DNA from: Endozoicomonas gorgoniicola
GTDB lineage: Bacteria > Pseudomonadota > Gammaproteobacteria > Pseudomonadales > Endozoicomonadaceae
Direction: 5' to 3'
Assembly (NCBI RefSeq): GCF_025562715.2
Contig: NZ_JAPFCC010000001.1
Span: forward strand, 6,038,001 to 6,102,000
Length of the DNA: 64,000 bases
The notes under the pieces were generated by a model that did not search any database, was not told where the DNA came from, and saw only the letters and a program-made list of their open reading frames with translations. The number at the start of each line of letters is the position of its first letter. Position 1 is the stretch's first letter. Shown here in pieces: positions 45,971 through 54,473 of this stretch. The position numbers and the translations under genes were made by a program.

Positions 45971-48439
45971 ATGAAAAAAGCATTAAGTGGTGCGATTACG
46001 TTTGCACTGGTTTCGGGGGCGTATGCCGATTCTGTGGCATCGAATAATTCCAGCCAGGAGGTAATCGTCAGGGAGAAGGCTGACGCCGGCTTGACCAGTC
46101 AGCATACATTGACGGCACAGGATATTAAGAAACGGCCAACAGGTGATGGCAACTTGACAGATTTATTAAAGTCGAATCCTGCCGTGAAGTTCTCCAACAG
46201 CAGCCACAGTGGTCTGAACCAGGGCGAAATAAAACCCGCCGATATCTCGATTCATGGCAGCACTGCTTATCAGAACGCGTTTTTGCTGGATGGGTTGAGT
46301 ATTAATAACGATTTGGATCCGGTTGATTCAGATGATGTCACCACTGCCCGTCATGCCAGTGATGAACAGGGTATGTATATTGATAGTCGCCTGATTGACA
46401 GCCTGACGGTATACGACTCAAATATCCCTGTTGAATTTGGTGGCTTTACCGGAGGTGTCGTGGATGCCACCAGCAGAAGCTGGCAGGGTGATACGCGGGG
46501 AAGCGTTTATATCCGGCAGACAAAATCCAGTTGGAATCAAACCCATGTGGACAGGAACCTTAAGTTTAATTCCGAAAACAATGATTTATCGAATCCCGCC
46601 CGATTTCAGCCTGAATATAGCAAGATGAATTATGGACTGAACTATGAAATGGGTATCACCGATGATTTGGGCGTTGTACTTTCTCTGTCACGCAGGGAGT
46701 CGAAAATACCTATGGTGAATGTTCCCGGGAAACATCTGAGCATTGATGGTCAGGGAGGCCTTATGATTGCAGATGTTGCTGGAGGTACAAAAAACCAGAA
46801 GCGGGTTTCCAATAATGCCTTCACCAAATTCACCTGGTATGCGACACCGCGTACGATCGTAAACTGGTCTCTGGCTTATTCCGGCTATGAGGCCGATATG
46901 TTTATGAATGGTGTGGCGAATTCAGATTACAGTGATCTGCACAATGCTTATTCCACTAACCTGGAAGTTGATCATAGTTTTGACCGTTCTACCCTGGTGC
47001 TGTCTTTGGGCTATAACCATATGGTCGATAAGCGCGATAGTGAAGTCGATTACTGGGTGCAACTGGATGATTACTCAGACTGGAGAAACCCCACAAGCTA
47101 CGCTTCTGGTGGTATTGGTGATCTGAAGTCAGTCCAGAAAACCACCTCGGCGAAAGCTAAGTTAGTCTTCGATCCTGTCCAGTGGGGTGGTTTGACGCAC
47201 AATGTCACTGTTGGCTCTGAATATAATTACACCGACGCAGCATTCATCCGAGATCAGAATTATTATCGAAATACCTATCGGGGTACTCAGGATTTTCAAT
47301 CCCTTGGTCGTGTGACTGTTTTTCAGGAAGGTACCTATAAGACAACGCACAGCAGTTATGCTGTCTATGCACAGAACGAAATGCAATGGGGTAATGTTAC
47401 TGTTCGCCCTGGTGTACGTGTTGATCATGACAACTTCGTCAATCGCACTAACGTAGCGCCCCGTTTAAGTAGTAGCTGGAATGTGTTTGGCGATGGCAAC
47501 ACCTTGCTAACAGCCGGTGCTAACCGCTACTACGGCCGTTCCATGCTCACTTATGCTCTCTATGAAGGTCAAAATGGAGGTCTGGGGCATTGTTATTTCG
47601 GCTGCAACGCGAACTCCCCTGACAATGACTGGAATTTTATCAAAGACTACGAGGGGATGGATCAGCTGAAAACCCCCTATAACGATGAGTTTACTGCTGG
47701 CATCCAGCAACTATGGGGTAACAGTATCTGGCAGCTGAACTATGTACACCGGAAGGGGCGCGATGAGGTTAAGAGCCACTACAAATATCCAGACTCTAAA
47801 GATCCGGGTAAAGCTCGTATCAGAAAGTTTGATAATAGCGGACAGAGCGAGAATGACAGCATCACGCTGAGCGTTTCTAATCGCAGCCCACTCAGACTTA
47901 TGGGAGCTGAGCACTCAGCAAAGTTATCGTTGACATGGCAGGAAAGTAAAAGTAACACGCCAAAAGAACGGGGTTACAGCAGCTTTGAATCCGGGTCAAG
48001 TGTCGATGCCAGCAAGGTCTGGTATGACGGTAAGATTATTGCTGCAAAAGATCTTCCTTCTACGGATTTTAACTCACCCCTGGTCTTGAATCTGGAGTTA
48101 ATCCATGAAATCAGGCCTTACAACCTGACTTGGTACAACTTGTTCCATTGGAATGCAAGTCGTAATCAGGCCACCCGGCATGGAAATGAACTTGCTGTTG
48201 ATCCTGAAACAGGTAATAAGGTTGCCAAGTACGACAAAGTTCGCTTCGCGTCTACCTTCACCTGGGACACCAAGTGGCAGTGGAAGCCGGCATCAGGCAA
48301 AGGCATGCATGCCTCCTTTGAGGTCTATAACGTGTTGAACCGGAAGAATGCCGTAGATGCTTTCATTTACAAGAATACTGTTTATCGCAACTTTGCTCCG
48401 GGGCGTCAGTTCTGGGTTCAGCTTGGATATGACTTCTAA
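45971..48439 (+). CDS. TonB-dependent outer-membrane receptor, FusA/YddB-like by context
   Basis: An 822-residue outer-membrane transporter. A signal peptide (to about residue 19, GAYA/D) is followed by a probable TonB box (EVIVREK, from residue 30), a plug domain (LTAQDIKKRPTGDGNLTDLL, ISIHGSTAYQNAFLLDGLSI, VPVEFGGFTGGVVDA-like) and a 22-strand barrel with many Tyr/Trp/Asn strands, ending in FWVQLGYDF. The next genes are an SbmA/YddA-type ABC protein and an M16 protease, as for FusA and YddB, which suggests a proteinaceous ligand such as an iron protein. A Fur-box-like site lies upstream. A small-molecule siderophore cannot be excluded. Confidence 0.85.
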   Translation: MKKALSGAITFALVSGAYADSVASNNSSQEVIVREKADAGLTSQHTLTAQDIKKRPTGDGNLTDLLKSNPAVKFSNSSHSGLNQGEIKPADISIHGSTAYQNAFLLDGLSINNDLDPVDSDDVTTARHASDEQGMYIDSRLIDSLTVYDSNIPVEFGGFTGGVVDATSRSWQGDTRGSVYIRQTKSSWNQTHVDRNLKFNSENNDLSNPARFQPEYSKMNYGLNYEMGITDDLGVVLSLSRRESKIPMVNVPGKHLSIDGQGGLMIADVAGGTKNQKRVSNNAFTKFTWYATPRTIVNWSLAYSGYEADMFMNGVANSDYSDLHNAYSTNLEVDHSFDRSTLVLSLGYNHMVDKRDSEVDYWVQLDDYSDWRNPTSYASGGIGDLKSVQKTTSAKAKLVFDPVQWGGLTHNVTVGSEYNYTDAAFIRDQNYYRNTYRGTQDFQSLGRVTVFQEGTYKTTHSSYAVYAQNEMQWGNVTVRPGVRVDHDNFVNRTNVAPRLSSSWNVFGDGNTLLTAGANRYYGRSMLTYALYEGQNGGLGHCYFGCNANSPDNDWNFIKDYEGMDQLKTPYNDEFTAGIQQLWGNSIWQLNYVHRKGRDEVKSHYKYPDSKDPGKARIRKFDNSGQSENDSITLSVSNRSPLRLMGAEHSAKLSLTWQESKSNTPKERGYSSFESGSSVDASKVWYDGKIIAAKDLPSTDFNSPLVLNLELIHEIRPYNLTWYNLFHWNASRNQATRHGNELAVDPETGNKVAKYDKVRFASTFTWDTKWQWKPASGKGMHASFEVYNVLNRKNAVDAFIYKNTVYRNFAPGRQFWVQLGYDF

Positions 48440-48452
48440 TCTGCAATAAGCC

Positions 48453-48480
48453 GGAGGCTGTTCTGGCCTCCTTTTCTTTT
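48453..48480 (+). terminator. Terminator or attenuator between receptor and ABC gene
   Basis: ggaggc (48453-48458) pairs with gcctcc (48466-48471) across a 7-base loop, followed by ttttctttt. Because the next gene starts only 16 bases later with no obvious promoter, partial read-through is likely, giving more receptor than downstream protein. Confidence 0.7.
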
Positions 48481-48496
48481 CTGGAAATATTAGCTA

Positions 48497-50215
48497 ATGA
48501 ATCAACTGGCGCTATTCTGGCGACTCATAAAGCCGTACTGGTGGAGTCGTCAGCGATTGCCTTCTCTGGCTTTACTCTTTGTGGTGCTGGCTACCAGTCT
48601 TTCTTCAGTCTGGTTCAGTGTGGAGTTAAATCAGTGGAACGGAGATTTTTATAATGCTCTGCAAAAACTGGATGGCTCTCAAATATATCCACTACTGAAG
48701 TCGTACATCATTATCATCGGTGCCTTGATACTGGTATTGGTGTATTCGGATTATTTGCAGAAAAAACTGGTGATCCAGTGGCGTGAATGGATGACAAAAG
48801 ACCTTTGTCGTCGGTGGTTGTCTAAAGACAGTCATCACTACCGCCTCCAGTTAAATCAGGAAGAACCGGATAACCCGGACCAGCGGATTGCTGAAGATGT
48901 AAAGCTGTTGGTTGAAACCTCTCTAACACTACTGCTCTCTTTTCTTCGCTCGGTTCTGACTTTGGGCTCTTTTATTGTCATCTTATGGAATTTATCCGGA
49001 AATATCACATTGCCTCTTGGGGGGGGTGATCTTGAGATTCCGGGATACATGGTTTGGGTCTGTGTGCTGTATACCCTGTTAGGCACCGGAATTACCCACG
49101 TCATTGGTAAACCTTTGCACCAGCTGAATTTTCAACAACAAAAGCGTGAGGCCGATTTTCGTGTTGCACTGGTTCAGCGTCGCCAGCATAGCGAAGCCAT
49201 TGCCGGACAACAAGGGGAGGGCCGAGACAGGGATGACCTGAATGGTAGTTTTCGGGAGGTCGCTCTTAATTGGTACAGCTTGATGATCAGGGACCGGAAC
49301 CTGTCATTTTTTACAACGGGTTACGCCCAGATCACGATGATGGCACCCATCTTTTTTGCACTGCCTCAGTTTCTTTCTGGCACGATTCTTCTGGGTGGTC
49401 TGATGCAGATCCGGATGGCGTTTTCTAAGGTTTCCGGAGCATTAAGCTGGTTTATTTATGCCTACCGGGATCTGGCAAAATGGAGTGCCACAATCGAGCG
49501 ACTGAGTCGATTTGAGGACACCCTTGATCAGCAGGTCAGTCATCGTATTAAGCCTGTGAAATCGGCTTCCGGTGCTGGTGAGCTTATTTTGAGGGCACAA
49601 CTCAATACACACCTGAATCATGGCAAGCCACTGTTAAACAACGTCAGTCTGTTATTGTCTCCGGGAACTCTGACGATACTGCATGGACGCTCAGGGCTTG
49701 GAAAAACCAGCCTTTTGCGAACGCTGAGCGGTTTCGATCCGAATTTTGACGGTAAAATTGCCCACAGTGAAAAAGCCTTCTGGATACCACAGCGGCTTTA
49801 TCTTGGGGGAAGTACTCTGAAATCCATCATCACCTATCCACAATGTGGGTCATCTTTTTCACAGCATGACTGTGAATTTGCGTTGAAGAGAATTGGGCTT
49901 ACACACCTTATAGACGAGCTTGATGAAAGCGGAAGCTGGCAGCAGCGGCTCTCTTCTGGCGAACAGCAAAGAGTTATGTTCGGGCGACTGCTTTTGAACC
50001 GACCCAAATTGATTTTGCTGGATGAGACAACATCGGCACTGGATACCAAAGCCGCTATCGAAATGCTGACTCTGCTTCGTGAAGAGTTATCTGAATCTGC
50101 GGTGGTTTTGGTCACCCATCAAACACAGTTGCACGAGTATGCGGATACCGTTGTAAACCTTGAATCTAATTATCCAAATAAAATCCGGGAAGCCCGAGAA
50201 CTCCAGGAAAATTAA
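48497..50215 (+). CDS. SbmA/BacA-type ABC transporter with fused ATPase (YddA/FusD-like)
   Basis: This 572-residue inner-membrane protein combines an SbmA/BacA-like membrane domain (residues 1-340, including the family stretch NPDQRIAEDV) with an ABC ATPase (Walker A GRSGLGKT 397-404, signature LSSGEQQ 485-491, Walker B LILLDE 505-510). Members move peptides or cobalamin-like compounds into the cytoplasm. E. coli YddA, next to a TonB receptor and the M16 protease PqqL, and Pectobacterium FusD have the same layout. I infer import of peptides made by the neighbouring protease, or of released cargo. Confidence 0.85.
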   Translation: MNQLALFWRLIKPYWWSRQRLPSLALLFVVLATSLSSVWFSVELNQWNGDFYNALQKLDGSQIYPLLKSYIIIIGALILVLVYSDYLQKKLVIQWREWMTKDLCRRWLSKDSHHYRLQLNQEEPDNPDQRIAEDVKLLVETSLTLLLSFLRSVLTLGSFIVILWNLSGNITLPLGGGDLEIPGYMVWVCVLYTLLGTGITHVIGKPLHQLNFQQQKREADFRVALVQRRQHSEAIAGQQGEGRDRDDLNGSFREVALNWYSLMIRDRNLSFFTTGYAQITMMAPIFFALPQFLSGTILLGGLMQIRMAFSKVSGALSWFIYAYRDLAKWSATIERLSRFEDTLDQQVSHRIKPVKSASGAGELILRAQLNTHLNHGKPLLNNVSLLLSPGTLTILHGRSGLGKTSLLRTLSGFDPNFDGKIAHSEKAFWIPQRLYLGGSTLKSIITYPQCGSSFSQHDCEFALKRIGLTHLIDELDESGSWQQRLSSGEQQRVMFGRLLLNRPKLILLDETTSALDTKAAIEMLTLLREELSESAVVLVTHQTQLHEYADTVVNLESNYPNKIREARELQEN

Positions 50216-50216
50216 T

Positions 50217-53066
50217 ATGAAGTTACTGCAAATATTTATGCTGGCCGGAGGAGTGTTGCTGGCCGGGTGTCAAACCTCGCCTCCGGAACAGCCTGAATCA
50301 ATGATCGTTTCTGAAGGGAGGCTGCCGCTTCGTAAGGACATGGTCAGCTATCAGCTGGATAACGGTCTGGAGATTAGGCTGCTTCCCCGGTCAGTATCGG
50401 AAAAAAACGTTGAGATGCGACTTTTGGTGAAAGCTGGTTCCCTTCAGGAGACAGAAAACGAGCGGGGGCTGGCGCACTTTGTAGAGCATATGGCCTTTAA
50501 GGGAACTGAGGATTTTCCGGGGCAGGAGAGCTTTGCCCAACTTGAGAAGGAAGGTATTTCACTGGGCGCCCATGTGAATGCCATTACCAGTTTTAATTCA
50601 ACCACCTATCAGCTATCTCTTCCTGATGCGACAGACAAGCAGATTGATACAGGTCTGCATATTCTCTCGCAGTGGGCATTTGCCATGACATTTGATGAGC
50701 AGGCTGTTGAAAAGGAGCGGGAAGTAATCGTCGAGGAGTGGCGGATTCGTCAGGGTGTTGGTCAGCGTATTAATTCTGAGTTGGATGATTTGCGCTACCG
50801 CGGCACCAGAATGGCGGTTCGCAGCCCTATTGGTTTGATTGAAGTCGTGCGGAATGCTCCGCTTTCCCGGGCCAGAGCTTTTTATGAACGTTGGTATCAG
50901 CCTCAGAACATGGTTTTGCTGGTTGCCGGTGGCTTTGATGAAGACAAAATTGCAACGCAAATAAACGATTATTTTGGTTCAGCTGTAAAAGGAAAGCAGC
51001 TGGCCACAAAGGAATGGGGAAAGCTGCAGGAAAAAGGCGAGAAACTGAAAACTGCTTTGATATTTGATGCTGAGCAACCGGGGCGGTTTGTCCAGATTAT
51101 GATTCAACGCACCTTGTCGGAACCTATGAATACGGTAAACAGTCAGTGGCGGGATTTTATCGAACAGTTATGGCTTGCGATATTGAACCAGCGCCTGACG
51201 TTGATGGTGGATCATCAGCAGTTTTCCCGAGCCAGTATTCGTGAACAGAGCGTTTTATTGTCGCCGTCTTTACAGCAGCACCTTGCCATTCTTTATCCCG
51301 TTGATGGTGATTATGAAGACAGTATAAGGCGATTTTCCCGTGAACTTCACAGGCTGGCAAAGGTACCTGTGTCTCAGGCCGAGTTAGACGCTGTTCGAAA
51401 CGTATTGTTGCAGAAACTGGCGCGGAAGAGTGCTTCTTCCGCGCGTTACTCCAGCCGTTATTTGTTGAACAGAATTATGGATGCTGACTCCTTCCAGTTA
51501 CCTGTGATGGATAAACATCAAGAACTGGAGATGGTGACAACGTTCCTGCAAGAGGTTACGCCAAGTCACCTCCAAGCGTCTGTGCAGTCAATGCTGCAGG
51601 AAGCAAGGGTCAATATTGCACTGATCGGGCCGGACAGTGACAGGAAAAAAATTCAGGAACAAACGGTTGCCAGCGCCTGGGAGCAGGGATTGGGGAGTAA
51701 AGTGGGTTCATTCACGCTCAGGCATCAGGCAGTGGATTTTGATTTAATACCATCAGGCTCAACAACGCCAGCCAGTAAACAGTTGCTCAATTTGAAGGGA
51801 GAAAGCAGCAGCGGAACCGGAGAAAAGTGGGTACTGCCTAATGGTTTGACCATCCTGCTGTACAGTGACCCGGATCTGAGTGATCAGGTGCAGCTGAATC
51901 TGAGAATTGCAGGCGGACGCTCTCTGGAAACTGAAACTGGTAGGAACTGGATATCGACTGCGCTGAACCTGCCGTTTTCCTGCGGGTTTGAGGAGTACTC
52001 CCGAAAAGACCTGATGGCGCTTAATAAGCAATATGACATGTCACTTTCACCATATAGTGAACTGCTTCATCATGGTTTTCGTGGAGAATCCTCTGTGGAA
52101 AGTCTGGAGCCATTGCTTAAAGTGCTGAACATGCGTTTGAGGCGACCTGTATTTTGTCAGGATCAGCTGAACCGTATTCTGATTTTGCAAAAACAGCAGA
52201 TGAAGCATCTTCCAGCAGAGCGTCGCTTTATGGATGCGATTACTCTGGCGGCATTTGACCATGGTGATACGCTGGTACTGCAACCAAAATCTCTTGCTGA
52301 AGCGCCGTCTGCCAATGACCTGAAACAGGTGGATCAGCGACTACTGAGCGACCCATCCACCATGGTGGTCAGTATTAGTAGTCGGCTACCTGTGAAGAAA
52401 ATGGGAGAGCTGGCCAGCAGTTGGCTGGGATCACTCCAGAAACTGGAAGCCTTACCCTATGATGGCTGGCGTGATCAGGGTGTTCGCCCTAAGCACAAAG
52501 CTATGGAGCAGCGCTTCCCGTGGGGCAGCAGTCCAAAATCAATGGTTCAGATTCAGTACAGCCATAATGCTCAGTGGAGTAAACGTAATCAGCTAGTCAT
52601 GGCAATGATTGAATCTGCCGTCAATCAGCGTTTACGACAAGTGTTGCGTGTTGAGAACTCTGGTGTGTATGCCATTCACATGTCTCAACTGCTGGCAAGA
52701 GACCCACAGCCCTACTATCTCGGTCGACTAAACTTTACTACAGCGCCGACAAAGGCTGATGACCTGGCGACAAGAGCTGATGCCGTAGTTCAGGGGCTTG
52801 TCAGTAAAGGCATGACCATGGCTGAGTTTAAACAGGCTCACAGAATGGTTGCGATGAAGCGGAAACAGCAACAGGCCAGTGCCGTGTACTGGACGTCAGC
52901 CCTGGCTCAGTCGATGGGGGACGGGGCGAAAATTGAGGAGCTGTCAGATGCCGCAGCCCAGCTAGACTCTATCACACTGGACGAAGTGAATGGTTTGATG
53001 GGGCAGGTATTGGGTCGTAACCGGAAACTATTTGTTCTTGAGCCGATGGACAAACGTGCAAGTTGA
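50217..53066 (+). CDS. M16-family zinc protease, lipoprotein (PqqL/FusC-like)
   Basis: This 949-residue protease has a lipoprotein signal with lipobox LAGC (Cys18), so it is anchored to a membrane facing the periplasm. The inverted zinc motif HFVEH is at residues 87-91 and the third ligand region EKEREVIVEEW at 165-175. Four M16 repeats form the usual clam-shell; the second half lacks the zinc motif, as in the family. I chose the ATG at 50217, one base after the ABC stop, with AGGA upstream. FusC of this family cleaves imported ferredoxin; a similar digestion role is inferred here. Confidence 0.88.
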   Translation: MKLLQIFMLAGGVLLAGCQTSPPEQPESMIVSEGRLPLRKDMVSYQLDNGLEIRLLPRSVSEKNVEMRLLVKAGSLQETENERGLAHFVEHMAFKGTEDFPGQESFAQLEKEGISLGAHVNAITSFNSTTYQLSLPDATDKQIDTGLHILSQWAFAMTFDEQAVEKEREVIVEEWRIRQGVGQRINSELDDLRYRGTRMAVRSPIGLIEVVRNAPLSRARAFYERWYQPQNMVLLVAGGFDEDKIATQINDYFGSAVKGKQLATKEWGKLQEKGEKLKTALIFDAEQPGRFVQIMIQRTLSEPMNTVNSQWRDFIEQLWLAILNQRLTLMVDHQQFSRASIREQSVLLSPSLQQHLAILYPVDGDYEDSIRRFSRELHRLAKVPVSQAELDAVRNVLLQKLARKSASSARYSSRYLLNRIMDADSFQLPVMDKHQELEMVTTFLQEVTPSHLQASVQSMLQEARVNIALIGPDSDRKKIQEQTVASAWEQGLGSKVGSFTLRHQAVDFDLIPSGSTTPASKQLLNLKGESSSGTGEKWVLPNGLTILLYSDPDLSDQVQLNLRIAGGRSLETETGRNWISTALNLPFSCGFEEYSRKDLMALNKQYDMSLSPYSELLHHGFRGESSVESLEPLLKVLNMRLRRPVFCQDQLNRILILQKQQMKHLPAERRFMDAITLAAFDHGDTLVLQPKSLAEAPSANDLKQVDQRLLSDPSTMVVSISSRLPVKKMGELASSWLGSLQKLEALPYDGWRDQGVRPKHKAMEQRFPWGSSPKSMVQIQYSHNAQWSKRNQLVMAMIESAVNQRLRQVLRVENSGVYAIHMSQLLARDPQPYYLGRLNFTTAPTKADDLATRADAVVQGLVSKGMTMAEFKQAHRMVAMKRKQQQASAVYWTSALAQSMGDGAKIEELSDAAAQLDSITLDEVNGLMGQVLGRNRKLFVLEPMDKRAS

Positions 53067-53074
53067 TGGGCTGC

Positions 53075-53206
53075 GTGGGCCGTGATGTAAGTCTATGGCC
53101 CGCAAGCTGAAGGTGAAAGATGCCCTGAAGCTGGTTCAGGCTTATGTGAATGATCATCTGGGTGAGCTGGTTCAGGACGAAGACCTGAGTCGTTATATTC
53201 TGTGAT
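53075..53206 (+). pseudogene. Shrunken hslU remnant
   Basis: Three collinear pieces of hslU are joined: 53075-53096 resembles 39703-39725 (one substitution, one deletion), 53099-53140 is identical to 40061-40102, and 53136-53206 is identical to 40698-40768, including the hslU stop. The second junction falls in a shared tcagg. The remnant begins nine bases after the M16 protease stop. It cannot make HslU. It marks the right edge of the inserted TonB/protease cluster. Confidence 0.88.
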
Positions 53207-53224
53207 GACGGTTTAATTCCAGCG

Positions 53225-53256
53225 CGCTGGCTTTCGTCTTTTCCCGAAAGTCAGCG
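53225..53256. terminator. Stable hairpin after the hslU remnant
   Basis: cgctggctttcg (53225-53236) pairs with cgaaagtcagcg (53245-53256) over 12 pairs with one G-T. No T run follows. It may end transcripts of the protease operon. Confidence 0.45.
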
Positions 53257-53424
53257 TTATCTGTTCAATGCTTACCCCCCTGTCTGCCCAGACCATTATT
53301 CCCACCTTCCTCTGATGCGGCACTTTTCTGCCGAATCCCTGTCTAACCCGATTAATTGTAACCATTCAGATGGCAATGTCCTGTCTGAAACCGGTTGATT
53401 TAACATAGAGGGAGGTAGACGAGG

Positions 53425-54367
53425 ATGGAACCTGTTTCAGGTAGTACATTAGGTAGTACAATGCAGTTTTCTGTACTCAGGGATTTGAGCAAAGCAGAAG
53501 AAGCCAGAGACACAGGGCATATTCCTGACCATAGAGATCAGACACCATCTCTCGCACATCGGTGTGCCGGGATTCCTCAGAAACCTGTCCTGCCGACAGT
53601 TTCAGTCCCGTTCACCACCAATCCTGCTAAAGGTATTGAATATCTGGAAAGTATCCCCCGGTCTCAACTGGCCAGACTTCTGGTAGATGGTGAATTGCTG
53701 AGCAGAGAAAAGGGGGGTAAGGCTTTATGAAAGACGGGAACCCCATTGTCTCGAAACCCTGGCTGAAGGCTGGGGAGTAATACTGGGCTGGTTAAGAAGA
53801 CTGAAACCGGGTGAATCGCCTGTTATAACCTCTGAAAACCTTTGTGAGCTTCACAAAGTGGTGGCAGCACACAAACCTGAATTTAACCCCGGTGAACTCT
53901 TGAATAGTGGTATACGCTTTTTCAATCTTCCAATCAGTCACTCAAAGCACAGTGATCTCAGCTACTTTGATCTTGAGGGACTTATCGAGGCGGAGGATAT
54001 TTATGATAAGCAGATAGCGCAGTCCAGCCTCACAGGTGACCAGGTTCAGAAAAAAGCAGCTTTTATGTTTGTTTTTAAAGATAAGAATATAAAGTTAGCT
54101 CTTCATCTTGGAAAGCATGTAGCAGCGGAGCTGTATAGAAGTATCCACAACCCTGAAGCAGTAAGAAACATTTTTTTGAATCACAAAGAAAACAGGGATG
54201 AAGCCAGTTATGTTTTGACCTGGCAGTTTTATTCCGTAATGGCTGACTATCTGGACAGCCAGAGAAGCGGCTGTTTTGCCTGCTTTGGAAGAGAGGGTAG
54301 AGAAGGTCGTGTTCTGGATAAAATATCCGAGCTGGTGACACAAGATTTTTGTCGTTATCGAAACTAG
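53425..54367 (+). pseudogene. Orphan gene split by a frameshift in a G6 run
   Basis: The first frame (53425-53730, 101 residues, MEPVSGST start, Ser/Thr-rich) stops soon after a run of six G (53712-53717). Removing one G joins it to a frame that continues without stop to 54367, reading VRLYERREPHCLETLAEGWG then LKPGESPVITSENLCELHKV and ending QDFCRYRN. The restored protein has 313 residues and no signal peptide or membrane segment. I do not recognise it. The gene may be phase-variable, decayed or mis-sequenced. The IS605-type element begins eight bases after the stop. Confidence 0.75.
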
Positions 54368-54473
54368 CGGAAAACCCCGTACTTTTAGTGCGGGGATGGA
54401 TAGCGAGCAGTCTGGAAGACTGCTTATAGAAGATACTTGAAGATTTTACATTTTTTGATATAAACTTGTAAGC

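Noticed and set aside
53858..54367. Second half of the frameshifted gene as an independent gene starting GTG at 53858
   Set aside because: The frame is open upstream up to the G6 run with protein-like sequence, and no ribosome site precedes the GTG.
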